Shown here: piece by piece, positions 7,328 through 15,494 of the stretch
How positions within the stretch are numbered: position 1 is the first letter of the stretch
Layout of the letters: every line of letters starts with the position of its first letter
Source of the DNA: Deltaproteobacteria bacterium
GTDB taxonomy: Bacteria > Myxococcota_A > UBA9160 > SZUA-336
Assembly (NCBI GenBank): GCA_030624945.1
Contig: JAUXJB010000011.1
Coordinates: 1 to 15,837 of the forward strand
Direction of reading: 5' to 3'
Length of the DNA stretch: 15,837 bases
Notes under the pieces: model-generated
What the model was told of the DNA's origin: nothing
What the model saw: the letters and a program-made list of their open reading frames with translations, nothing else
The model's database searches: none
Position numbers and translations under genes: made by a program

Positions 7328-8658
7328 CCTTCCAGAGCGCAGCTGCGGAAGCCCGCGAAGACATCGCGGCGATCCGGTGTGAAGAAGTTGCGCCAGGTCG
7401 CACTCAGCAGCCGCGGGCGCGTCGCCCAGGAGCCACCGCGCAGCACCTTGCGCGCACCGAACCAGGGTGCGGAGTACTCCTTGTACGGATCGGGCACGAA
7501 CCCCGGATAGGGCTGGAACGTGCTCGCCGTCCACTCCCAGACGTCGCCGAACATCTGGAGGCAGCCTGCGGCGGAGCGGCCGGCGGCGAGATCGCGAGCG
7601 GGCAGACAGCCGAGAAACCGCGCGTCCAGATTCGCGCGGTCGGCGCTCACCGGCTCCTCGCCCCACGGATGGCGACGTTTTTCTGCCGCGAGATGCGGCG
7701 TTCCTGCGTCCACCTCCAGCTCGCTCGTCGCCGCGGCCTCCCACTCCGCCTCGGAGGGCAGCCTGCGTCCGGCCCACCGGCACCAGGCTTCCGCCTCGTA
7801 CCAGTTGACGTGGATCATCGGAAGGTCCGACTCGAGCGGTGTCCAGCGGTCGAAAGAGCGACGCTGCCAGGTGTCGCCCCGGCTGCGCCAGTAGACCGGG
7901 CGGGTCGCGCCAGACGCCAGACGCCAGCTCCAGCCGGCCGCGCTCCACACCTCCTGCCGCTGGTAGCCATCGTCCTCCACGAACTGCGCGAACTGCGATT
8001 GGGAGACGAGCTGCGCGGCGATCTCGAACGGTGCGAGCGTCACCGTGTGGGCCCACTTCTCGTTGTCGAACACGAAACCGCGATCCGGCTCTGCTCCCAG
8101 CCGGAATGCCCCGCCGGGTACGGAACGGTCTCCGCCGTCGGGCGCCGCGTCCTGGGCGGCCTGCGCTGCGTCCGCCGACGCGCCGAATCGAGGCGGTGGC
8201 AAGCCGAGTGTCTGGCGCATGTACAGAAAGGCCTCTTCGTGCATGTCCTCGTGGCCGGTACTGTGCCACACGAAGTACGCCAGCTCGGGAGTGAGATCGC
8301 CGTGCGCAAGCAGATCGAGCACCTCGTCACGAACCGCGGTCACGTAGCCGATCGTCGCAACCCGATCCGGCAGGTCGAGATTCCAGCGGCTCTCGTGTCC
8401 GACCGCGGCGGAGTCGAACAAGCTGTCGCCATCTTTCCGGATCGGAGCCCGGCCAAGACCGTGGCGCAAGACCCACCTCTCCTGGAACCAGGCGACATGC
8501 CCCAGTTCCCAGAGGAACGGGTTCACGACCGGCATGTAGGGGACGCGCAGCTGCTCGTCAGCGAGATCCTCGAACAGCAGGAGCGTGCGCTCGCGCGCGT
8601 CGCGCACCGCGGTGGCGAGAGATGCGCTGGTAGGTGGGAACGGGCTGCCTTGTGCCAT
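7324..8658 (-). CDS. senA: SenA-like selenoneine synthase (EgtB-family nonheme iron enzyme)
   Basis: 444 residues with two domains. An N-terminal DinB-like helical bundle (about 12-155) is followed by a C-terminal formylglycine-generating-enzyme/sulfatase-modifying fold (about 178-442), the architecture of EgtB and SenA. The probable iron triad is H54 in ELGHVAWFQE plus H136 and H140 in HEDMHEE. The C-terminal fold shows VNWYEAEAWC (284-293), LPSEAEWE (300-307), GDVWEWT (371-377), VLRGGSW (405-411) and FAGFR (434-438). HEDMH differs from the HEQQH typical of ergothioneine EgtB, and senB is directly coupled, so selenoneine synthase is preferred. That enzyme forms the C-Se bond between hercynine and a selenosugar using O2. 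The linker at 160-178 is rich in Ala and Asp. The start ATG 8658 has GGAGG 6 bases upstream, in the 14-base gap after the ABC gene. The alternative is an EgtB paralogue. Confidence 0.82.
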   Translation of the reverse strand: MAQGSPFPPTSASLATAVRDARERTLLLFEDLADEQLRVPYMPVVNPFLWELGHVAWFQERWVLRHGLGRAPIRKDGDSLFDSAAVGHESRWNLDLPDRVATIGYVTAVRDEVLDLLAHGDLTPELAYFVWHSTGHEDMHEEAFLYMRQTLGLPPPRFGASADAAQAAQDAAPDGGDRSVPGGAFRLGAEPDRGFVFDNEKWAHTVTLAPFEIAAQLVSQSQFAQFVEDDGYQRQEVWSAAGWSWRLASGATRPVYWRSRGDTWQRRSFDRWTPLESDLPMIHVNWYEAEAWCRWAGRRLPSEAEWEAAATSELEVDAGTPHLAAEKRRHPWGEEPVSADRANLDARFLGCLPARDLAAGRSAAGCLQMFGDVWEWTASTFQPYPGFVPDPYKEYSAPWFGARKVLRGGSWATRPRLLSATWRNFFTPDRRDVFAGFRSCALEG

Positions 8659-8664
8659 CGTACG

Positions 8665-8669
8665 CCTCC
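8665..8669 (-). promoter_or_regulatory. Ribosome binding site of senA
   Basis: GGAGG on the minus strand with a 6-base spacer to the ATG at 8658. It fills the 14-base gap after the ABC exporter stop (8673), which leaves no room for a separate promoter and ties the exporter and senA into one transcript. Confidence 0.7.
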
Positions 8670-8672
8670 GAC

Positions 8673-10592
8673 TCAGCTGGCGGCATCGGCATAGCCGGCG
8701 TCGCTGGGAGAATCCTCCTCCGCCTTCGGAGGCGAAGTGAATTGCTCGTGATAGAGGGCGGCGTACAGACCTTCCTGGGCGAGCAGCGCGTCGTGACGGC
8801 CGCGCTCGACCAAGTGCCCGTGGTCGAGGACCAGGATCTCGTCGGCGGCCAGCACGGTGGAGAGCCGGTGCGCGATCACGACTGTCGTGCGATCGCGAGC
8901 CAGTCGCTCGGTGGACTCGCGGATCTCGCGCTCGAGGCGCGTATCCAGCGAGGCGGTGGCCTCGTCCAGAATGAGCACCGGCGGGTTTTTGAGCACGGCG
9001 CGCGCGATCGCCACACGCTGCTTCTCTCCACCCGAGAGCCGGAAGCCGCGCTCACCGACGACAGTCTCGAGGCCCTCGGGTAGGCGCTCGATCATGTCGT
9101 CCATACCCGCCGCCCGCCCCGCATCGCGCACCTCGGCCTCCGAAGCCTCGAGTCGACCGTAGCGGATGTTCTCGAGGACCGACGTGTGAAAGAGATAGGT
9201 GTCCTGCATGACCGCCCCGACGGACCGCGAGATCGAGTCCAGCGTGAGGTCCCGCACGTCGTGTCCGTCGAGGAGCACGCGCCCCCGTTGCGAATCGTAG
9301 TAGCGCTGGATCAGGTAGGTCGCGGTGGTCTTGCCCGCTCCGGAGGGCCCCACCAGCGCCACCATCTGTCCGGGCTCCACCCGGAACGAGATGTCCTCGA
9401 GGGCGGGTACGGCACCTTCATGGTAGGCGAAGCCGACGCCCTCGAACTCGATCTGTCCGCGCGGCTTTCGCAGCGAGATCGCATCCGGCTTCTCGTCGAC
9501 CTCGACCGGCAGGTCGAGGTACTCGAAGATGCGCTGGAAGAGCGCGACCGAAGCCAGCGCCGTGGTCTGAATCCGCGCGATGCCGCGGTACGGCGCGAAG
9601 ATTCGCCCCGCCAGCATGGCGAGCGCGATCACGGTGGCGATATCGGGAAGCTGCCCGAGCACGACACCGCGGATCCCGTACCAGTACACGAAGCTCACGA
9701 TCATCGAGCTGAACAGTCCGATCGCGACGTTGAACCAGCGTCCGGCCAGAAACCGGCGCAACGAGAGCGAACGCAGCGCGAGGTTGGCGCGCTGGAAGCG
9801 GGAGGCTTCGAATTCTTGCCGTCCGAACGTCCGCACGACCATGGTGCCGGCAACCGAGAGCGTCTCCGCCAGATGGGACGTCATCCCGGCGTTCTCTTCT
9901 CGCCACTCCAGCTGCAGCGCGCGCATGCGATCACCGACGCGAAGCGTCGGATAGAGCCAGAGGGGAGGCACGAGCAGCGCGATCAGACCGAAGCGCCAGT
10001 CGTACCAGAACATCATGCACAGGGCCATGCTGAGCTGGGTCACGTTGATCATGAACTGGGTGAAGGTCCCCGTCACCGCCTGCTGCACGGCGTTCACGTC
10101 CGCGGTAACACGGGCGAGGATCTCTCCCGTCCGGGTCTGGGTATAGAAGCGCACGGGCAGGCGTTGCAGATGCTCGTGAAGAGAAGCGCGCAGGCGAACG
10201 GTGAGATCCTGCCCGACGATCTGGTTGAGGTACCCTCGCAGCAGCCCGAGCAGCTCCGAGGAGAGATACATCGCGATCATCCCCATGAAGAGCAGGTTGA
10301 TGCGCCACAGGCTCACCTGACTCCGATCGAGTCCGTTGGCGACCTGCTCCGCCAGGTTCGTCCCTTCCGTCACGACCTGACGGGTGAACTCGACCGGCGC
10401 CAGACCCAGGGCGGACGTCACCAGGACCAGCAGGGCGATCGCGAATATGCGGCCCAGAAAGGGGCGGAAGAGTCCGCCCGCGCGCCTCACCACGCGCCAC
10501 GTATCGCGGCGGTCGAAGCTCTCGGGAACTTCGCGCAGCCGGGTACGCGCCCGTCCCGCCTCCCTCCCAGCGGGACGACTGCTAGCGGTCAT
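8673..10592 (-). CDS. ABC exporter half-transporter (MsbA/ABCB-like, fused TMD-NBD), upstream of senA
   Basis: 639 residues: a six-helix exporter-type membrane domain (about 40-345) followed by an ATPase domain (about 380-615). Walker A is GPSGAGKT (415-422), the Q-loop includes Q463 in MQDTYLF, the signature is LSGGE (519-523), Walker B is VLILDE (539-544) and the switch His is H575 in IAHRLST. All ATPase residues are intact, so a working homodimer is plausible. The family exports lipids, peptides or small molecules across the inner membrane. The N-terminus (1-30) is basic and polar and the C-terminal tail acidic. The start ATG 10592 lacks a clear ribosome site. The gene follows the fused dehydrogenase by 76 bases and precedes senA by 14, so it is probably co-transcribed with senAB. 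The substrate is unknown; export of selenoneine or a precursor is inferred from context only. Confidence 0.93.
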   Translation of the reverse strand: MTASSRPAGREAGRARTRLREVPESFDRRDTWRVVRRAGGLFRPFLGRIFAIALLVLVTSALGLAPVEFTRQVVTEGTNLAEQVANGLDRSQVSLWRINLLFMGMIAMYLSSELLGLLRGYLNQIVGQDLTVRLRASLHEHLQRLPVRFYTQTRTGEILARVTADVNAVQQAVTGTFTQFMINVTQLSMALCMMFWYDWRFGLIALLVPPLWLYPTLRVGDRMRALQLEWREENAGMTSHLAETLSVAGTMVVRTFGRQEFEASRFQRANLALRSLSLRRFLAGRWFNVAIGLFSSMIVSFVYWYGIRGVVLGQLPDIATVIALAMLAGRIFAPYRGIARIQTTALASVALFQRIFEYLDLPVEVDEKPDAISLRKPRGQIEFEGVGFAYHEGAVPALEDISFRVEPGQMVALVGPSGAGKTTATYLIQRYYDSQRGRVLLDGHDVRDLTLDSISRSVGAVMQDTYLFHTSVLENIRYGRLEASEAEVRDAGRAAGMDDMIERLPEGLETVVGERGFRLSGGEKQRVAIARAVLKNPPVLILDEATASLDTRLEREIRESTERLARDRTTVVIAHRLSTVLAADEILVLDHGHLVERGRHDALLAQEGLYAALYHEQFTSPPKAEEDSPSDAGYADAAS

Positions 10593-10668
10593 CTCGGGTC
10601 GTCAAGAGCTTAGCCAGACGATACCACCTGCTACGCCCCACTCCCAGGCTCGTTCTTCCGGTGTGCGT

Positions 10669-12810
10669 CTACTTCGCGAGCGGGTCGCGCGGCAGACCCA
10701 GTATTCGCTCCCCGATCTGGTTCCTCGATATCTCCGAGGTCCCTCCCCCGATGGTGAGACAGTGATTGAAGAGAAACCTCTCGACGAGCTCCGGGGCGTC
10801 GCCGTCGGCCACGGCTCCCTCGAGCTGAAGGAGACTCATACAGAAGTCCGCAACCCGTTGCTGGTGCTCGGCGCCGAAGAGCTTGATCACGTTGCCCTCG
10901 GCGGCGGGCTCGGCACCGACGACGGCCCGTGCGACCCGACGCTGGTTGAGCAGACGAATCGCCAGATTCTCCGCGACGAGCCTCCCGAGCTGGCGGGAAA
11001 CCCCGAGGTCATTCGGCGCGTACTTCGCCATCACCGGGAGCGGGTCCAGTCCCATGAAAGTACCGGCGCCGATTCCCACGCGCTCGTTCCCGAGCGTGCT
11101 GCGCGCCACGGTCCAGCCCCCGTTCACAGGTCCCACGACGTCCTCGTCGGGCACGAAGACATCGTCGAGGAACACCTCGTTGAACATGGACTGACCGGTG
11201 ATCTCCCGCAGAGGACGAACGTCCACTCCCTCCGCCCGCATGTCGATCACCATCGTGGTGATCCCCATGTGCTTCGATGCGTCGGGATCGGTTCGCACGG
11301 TGGTAAAGCCGCGGTCCGAGTGCTGTGCCCCGCTGGTCCAGATCTTCTGTCCGGTCACGCGCCACCCCCCCTCGACCTTGATCGCTCGGGTCTGAATGGA
11401 GGCGGCGTCGGATCCGGCCCCGGGCTCGCTGAAGAGCTGACAGAAGCGGAGCTTGCCCTCCAGGCTCGGCCGCACCCACCGCTCCACCTGCTCGGGAGTG
11501 GCATGCTGGGTGAGCGTGAGCTCGACCCATCCCCCACTCCCGCGGTTGATGCCGGCGAACTCCTGGTCGATCACCAGCTGCTCGACGGGGCCCGCCTCGC
11601 GTCCAAAGGGCTTGGGCCAGTGGGGCACCATGTAGCCCGATTCGATGAGCGCGCCGCGCTTCTGGTCGTCGGGGAGTTTCTGGTACTCGTCGAGGAACGC
11701 CCGGACCTCCGCGCGGAACTCCTCGGCCTCGGGGGGAAGATCGAGGGCGGGTACGCGCTTGACGCCCGCGGCGGCGAGACGTGTCACGTCCTCTTCTGCC
11801 CGCTCCACGGGTCCGAACACCGCCACCAGAGCGGCCGCACGTCGCAGGTAGAGATGCGCGTCGTGCTCCCAGGTGAAGCCGATGCCGCCGTGTATCTGGA
11901 TGTTGAGCTTTGCGCACTTCAGGAAGGCGGGGAGTGCCAGCGTGGTGGCGACGGCACTCGCGAGCTCGGCCTGTTGGTCGTGCAGCCCGGCACGTGCAGC
12001 GTCCCAGGCGCTGGCAGTCGCGAGCTCGGCATCGCTGATCATGTTCGCGCAGTGGTGCTTGACAGCCTGGAACGTGCCGATCACCCGCCCGAACTGTACG
12101 CGGACCTTGGCGTACTCGGACGCCATCTCCGTGCAGGCATGGGCACCGCCGGACGCCTCGACAGCGGCCAGAGTCCGGCCGAGGCGCACCGCTGCGGGCC
12201 TGGCACCGGTGAGAATACGTGCATCGGAGACTCGAACGCCCGTGCAGCGAACGCTCGCGACTCGCCGACTGGGATCGAGGCTGTTCCGCGACTCGACCCG
12301 CACGCCTTCCTGGTCGCGGTCTACGATCACGAGATCATCGCCCACCGGCAACAGGATCCGGTCGGCCAGACCCCCACCGAGGACGAAGCCGGCGGACCCC
12401 TCGACGACACCGTCTGCACCCCGCGTGAGCGAGCCGGCAAGTCCGACAGCTCCGATCGCAGAGCCATCGGCCAGCCCGGGGAGCAGCGTTCGCCGCTGGT
12501 CGTCGCTACCCACCTCGTGGATGACGGCAGAAGCGAGGACCGTCGGCAGGAACGGCCCGGGTGCGAGCGCGTACGCGAGCTCCTCCAGCACGACCGCGAG
12601 CTCCTCGAGCCCGAAGCCCTGCCCCCCGTGCTCTTCGGGGATGTGCAGCCCGAGCCAGCCGAGGGCAGCCAGATCCTTCCAGAACGCGGGCAGATTCTCC
12701 TCGGACGCATCGAGAAGAGCCCTTGTCGCGGCCCGCGCCTGATTCGCTTCGAGGAAGGAGCGCGCGACCCGCGCGAGCTCTTGATGTTCGTCCGTGATCG
12801 CGATTGCCAA
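10669..12810 (-). CDS. Fused double acyl-CoA dehydrogenase
   Basis: 713 residues, about twice the normal length, because two dehydrogenase modules are joined in one chain. Module 1 (about 1-345) shows RVQFG (237-241) and QIHGGIGFTWEHD (305-317). Module 2 (about 355-713) shows FSEPGAGSDAASIQTRA (460-476), GQKIWTSGAQHSD (487-499), LGNERV with E576 at the helix-G catalytic position, and GGGTSEISRNQIGERILGL (688-706). It resembles the alpha and beta subunits of heteromeric FadE enzymes of steroid side-chain oxidation fused into one protein, so the two halves probably form one pseudo-dimer with shared FAD sites. The start was set at TTG 12810 because GGAGG lies 9 bases upstream and AIAITDEHQELARVARSFL is the normal domain beginning. 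The open frame extends to 12909 without family similarity. It may head the long minus-strand run. Confidence 0.92.
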   Translation of the reverse strand: MAIAITDEHQELARVARSFLEANQARAATRALLDASEENLPAFWKDLAALGWLGLHIPEEHGGQGFGLEELAVVLEELAYALAPGPFLPTVLASAVIHEVGSDDQRRTLLPGLADGSAIGAVGLAGSLTRGADGVVEGSAGFVLGGGLADRILLPVGDDLVIVDRDQEGVRVESRNSLDPSRRVASVRCTGVRVSDARILTGARPAAVRLGRTLAAVEASGGAHACTEMASEYAKVRVQFGRVIGTFQAVKHHCANMISDAELATASAWDAARAGLHDQQAELASAVATTLALPAFLKCAKLNIQIHGGIGFTWEHDAHLYLRRAAALVAVFGPVERAEEDVTRLAAAGVKRVPALDLPPEAEEFRAEVRAFLDEYQKLPDDQKRGALIESGYMVPHWPKPFGREAGPVEQLVIDQEFAGINRGSGGWVELTLTQHATPEQVERWVRPSLEGKLRFCQLFSEPGAGSDAASIQTRAIKVEGGWRVTGQKIWTSGAQHSDRGFTTVRTDPDASKHMGITTMVIDMRAEGVDVRPLREITGQSMFNEVFLDDVFVPDEDVVGPVNGGWTVARSTLGNERVGIGAGTFMGLDPLPVMAKYAPNDLGVSRQLGRLVAENLAIRLLNQRRVARAVVGAEPAAEGNVIKLFGAEHQQRVADFCMSLLQLEGAVADGDAPELVERFLFNHCLTIGGGTSEISRNQIGERILGLPRDPLAK

Positions 12811-12819
12811 GGGGGAGTT

Positions 12820-12824
12820 CCTCC
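12820..12824 (-). promoter_or_regulatory. Ribosome binding site fixing a TTG start
   Basis: GGAGG on the minus strand, 9 bases before a TTG at 12810. No in-frame ATG lies near the domain start, so this site supports the unusual start codon of the fused dehydrogenase. Confidence 0.6.
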
Positions 12825-12980
12825 GGTCGGTGGTTCGTCTCGAGCGGCCTGGCGCGGTGGCTGCCGCGGGTGCCCGGCCAGAGCCGAGCCGGCAGACCCA
12901 AACTACCACGAATGGCCGTCAGGCTGGCCGCGGAACGCTCGCGGACCGTGCCTCGGGACGGGAAGACCGACCGGCTCCCC

Positions 12981-14192
12981 TCACGTACGGAGCGCGGTGG
13001 CGAGCGACGCGACCAGATCGCCTCGCCGCCCGACAGCGACGGAGTCGAGATCCAGCCAGCTCCCCAGCGACTGCAACTCCGTCGCCAGGGCGGACGCGAC
13101 GGGTTCGGGCTCGGCCTCCGGCTCGAGATGTGCGGCCAATACGCGCAGACGGCGTTCCGACCGGTCCGCCTCGAGATCGACGCGGGCCACCAGGCGATCA
13201 CCGAGCAGGAACGGGAGCACGTAGTAGCCCCATCTCCGTTCGGCCAGCGGCACCAAGATCTCTACCCGATGCTCGAACCCGAAGAGCCGCCGGGCGCGCG
13301 CCGGATACCAGACCACGGGATCGAACGGCGAGAGCAGGGCGGAGGCGCCGATCCGACGCGGCAACGTCGCCTGCGGGTGAAGATACGCCGGCTCCTGCCA
13401 GCCCTCGATTCGGACCTCTCGAAGCTCACCCGCCGCGACCAGTGTGGCGAGGAGCGGGCGTACCGCCCCGACCGGGACGCGGTAGTAGTCCGCGAGGTCC
13501 TTCGCGTTTGCGACACCCTGTGCGCGCGCGGCCAGGAGCAGAAGTCGCCGCTGTGCCTCTTTCGCTCCCACTGCACGGCCCGAGCACTCGGGCGTGAGCA
13601 CGCGCTCTGTGAGATCGAACACGCGCGCGGAGTCGCGTCGCTCGCTTATGGCGAGGTTCCCCCGAGAAAAGTGCCACTCCAGGGCTTCCCGAGCGACCGT
13701 CCAACCGCGTCTGCTGCGGGCCGCAGCGTGCGTGCCCTTCGGGCCGGGCAGATCTTCGGGGGCGAGCGGCCCCCGCTCGCGCACCTGCTCGAGAACCCAG
13801 TCGAAGTACTGCGGATAGCGCTGCATGAGCTTGGCGAGTCGGCCATCCGCGCTGTGCCCGCGCATGCGATGGCGCAGAAGCGGCCAGGTCTCCGCCGGCA
13901 AGATGGATGCCTCGTGCGCCCACTGCTCCACGAACTCGCGCTGCACGTAGACCAGATCATCCAGGCGCGACCTCGCATAGGGACCGAGCCGCGAGAAGAG
14001 CACGAGGTAGTGCGCGGGTGACACTACATTCGTGTAGTCGACCTGCAACAGGCCGAGCTGGCGGAGCGTGCGGCGCAGGTGACGCGCATCAACCCGACCG
14101 CACGGACGTGGACGATCGAAGCCCTGCGCGGCCAGCGCGATGCGACGCGCCTCGCCGAGCGTGAGAGTTTCTCGCGAGATCCGCTCCGCCAT
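12981..14192 (-). CDS. YcaQ/AlkZ-like winged-helix DNA glycosylase family protein
   Basis: About 403 residues from the chosen ATG at 14192. In-frame ATGs at 14213 and 14252 are also possible: both 14192 and 14213 are preceded by GGAGCG, and 14192 sits just before the conserved LTLGEARRIALAAQGF. The family (HTH_42, formerly DUF1006) is three tandem winged helices that unhook DNA interstrand crosslinks and excise bulky or alkylated bases. The segment LGLLQVDYTNVVSPAHYLVL holds a Q-x-D triad like the catalytic QxD of YcaQ. LLSPFDPVVWYPARARRLFG and WGYYVLPFLLGDRLVARVDL in the C-terminal third are family signatures. It stands 170 bases upstream of the fused dehydrogenase and 81 bases past the aminotransferase stop, with no evident functional tie to either. 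A genuine repair role is likely but not shown. Confidence 0.88.
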   Translation of the reverse strand: MAERISRETLTLGEARRIALAAQGFDRPRPCGRVDARHLRRTLRQLGLLQVDYTNVVSPAHYLVLFSRLGPYARSRLDDLVYVQREFVEQWAHEASILPAETWPLLRHRMRGHSADGRLAKLMQRYPQYFDWVLEQVRERGPLAPEDLPGPKGTHAAARSRRGWTVAREALEWHFSRGNLAISERRDSARVFDLTERVLTPECSGRAVGAKEAQRRLLLLAARAQGVANAKDLADYYRVPVGAVRPLLATLVAAGELREVRIEGWQEPAYLHPQATLPRRIGASALLSPFDPVVWYPARARRLFGFEHRVEILVPLAERRWGYYVLPFLLGDRLVARVDLEADRSERRLRVLAAHLEPEAEPEPVASALATELQSLGSWLDLDSVAVGRRGDLVASLATALRT

Positions 14193-14333
14193 CGCTCCGC
14201 GGGAGTCCCGCATCGCTCCGAGCCTGGCTCGTTGGCGCACGTTTGAAGCCATGTCCGTCTCATCGGACGGAGGAGCGATCTGACTGAACGACGTCCGCGC
14301 ATGAAGGGCAGGACGGACAAGCGGTCCTCGTGG

Positions 14334-15494
14334 CTAGCGCTCGAACGAACGGATGCGCGCGCAGGCGTCATCCAGGACGTCGTCTTCCTTGGCGAAGCAC
14401 ACGCGCAGGAAGCGCTCTCCGTCGGAGCCGTGGTAAAAGGCGGTGCCGGGAACAGCAGCCACGCCGCAGCGTTCGAGGAGCTCCATCGCGGCGGACCGCG
14501 CACTCGTGTAGCCGAGTGCGCCGGCATCCGCGAGTACGTAGTAGGCGCCGTGTGGCACGAGCGGGGCGAAACCCGCCTCCTCGAGTGCGGCACACAGACG
14601 ATCGCGCTTCGCTTGAAAGGCGCGAGCAAGCTCGCGATACCAGGCGGGGGAGAGCACCTCGACACCATGGGCAACCGCGCTCTGCGCCGGACGGTTGGCG
14701 CAGATGAAGTAAAGATCGTTCGCGAGCAGGATCCGGCGAGCGAGCGACTCGTGCGCCACTGCGTAGGCGATACGCCAGCCGGTGACGGCGAAGGTTTTTG
14801 AAAAGCCCATCAAGCTCACGGTGCGAGGCCAGAGTTCGCCCACCGTCCCTGGCGAGATATGGTGGGCACCGTCGTAGGTGAAGTACTCGTAGATCTCATC
14901 GGTGATCACCAACAGGTCGCGCTCGTGGGCTATTCGCGCGATGGCCTCGAGCTCCTCGCGCTCATACATCTTCCCGCTCGGATTCGACGGTGTGCACACG
15001 ACGATCGCGCGCGTTCGGTCGTCGACCACTTCACACAGGCGCTCTTCCGTGACTCCTGCGTGGGGAGGATCGAGGGTCAAGAGCTGCGGCTCCAGACCGA
15101 GCGTGCGCGCAATGTTCCGGTGATAGGCGTAGTACGGCTCGAACAGCACGATGCCGTCACCCGGGTTCAGGAGCGCAGCCAGCGTACAGAAGTAGGCTCC
15201 CGTGACTCCCGCCGTCACGACGATCTCGGTCTCCGGATCGGCGGCGATCTGGTTGTCGCGCTGCAGCTTGTGGGCGATGGCTCGGCGCAGCTCCGGGATG
15301 CCCGAGGCCTTCGAGTACGTATTCGTCGGCTCGCGCAGCGCTCGTTCGGCGGCTTCGCGCACGGGCTCGGGGACCGGAAGATCGCAGATTCCCTGAGCCA
15401 GGTTCAGACCTCCGACGCGCTCGCATTCCAGGGTCATGCGGCGGATCTCCGACTGGACCAAGCCGTCGAAACAGTGTGCCTCGAACGTTCGCAT
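14334..15494 (-). CDS. Class I/II PLP-dependent aminotransferase
   Basis: 386 residues from ATG 15494. The frame also opens at a TTG at 15548 without a ribosome site, so the ATG is preferred although its own site is weak. Fold-type I motifs are clear: LNLAQGICDLPVPEPV near the N-terminus, TYSKASGIPELRRA for cofactor and substrate binding, ITDEIYEYF (Asp199 and Tyr202 contact PLP) and MGFSKTFAVTGWRIAYA with the Schiff-base Lys233. FLRVCFA carries the C-terminal carboxylate-binding Arg364. The usual NPTG is SNPSGKMY. It resembles aspartate/kynurenine/methionine-type aminotransferases; the amino-acid specificity cannot be read from sequence. It is divergent from the methyltransferase to its right. 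A role as C-S or C-Se lyase for the senAB genes is not supported, because it lies more than 5 kb away with unrelated genes between. Confidence 0.92.
   Translation of the reverse strand: MRTFEAHCFDGLVQSEIRRMTLECERVGGLNLAQGICDLPVPEPVREAAERALREPTNTYSKASGIPELRRAIAHKLQRDNQIAADPETEIVVTAGVTGAYFCTLAALLNPGDGIVLFEPYYAYHRNIARTLGLEPQLLTLDPPHAGVTEERLCEVVDDRTRAIVVCTPSNPSGKMYEREELEAIARIAHERDLLVITDEIYEYFTYDGAHHISPGTVGELWPRTVSLMGFSKTFAVTGWRIAYAVAHESLARRILLANDLYFICANRPAQSAVAHGVEVLSPAWYRELARAFQAKRDRLCAALEEAGFAPLVPHGAYYVLADAGALGYTSARSAAMELLERCGVAAVPGTAFYHGSDGERFLRVCFAKEDDVLDDACARIRSFER

Noticed and set aside
5928..7403. Long minus-strand frame overlapping senB and the second dehydrogenase
   Set aside because: Its translation has no family features and it shadows senB in another frame.
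12871..12894. TGCC(C)GGC / GCCGGCA hairpin downstream of the YcaQ-like gene, as a terminator
   Set aside because: It has one bulge, no T-run, and lies about 85 bases past the stop. GC-rich DNA makes such stems by chance.
10384..13224. Very long plus-strand open frame (946 codons) opposite the fused dehydrogenase, with similar long frames at 4361-6592, 2413-3888 and 254-1765
   Set aside because: They lie antisense to genes with clear family motifs, give low-complexity Arg/Gly/Ala/Asp-rich or charged translations with no recognisable domain, and are expected from GC-rich codon use.
14334..15494. Aminotransferase as the PLP C-S/C-Se lyase (EgtE-like) of the senAB pathway
   Set aside because: Its motifs match ordinary class I aminotransferases and it lies over 5 kb from senA with unrelated genes between.
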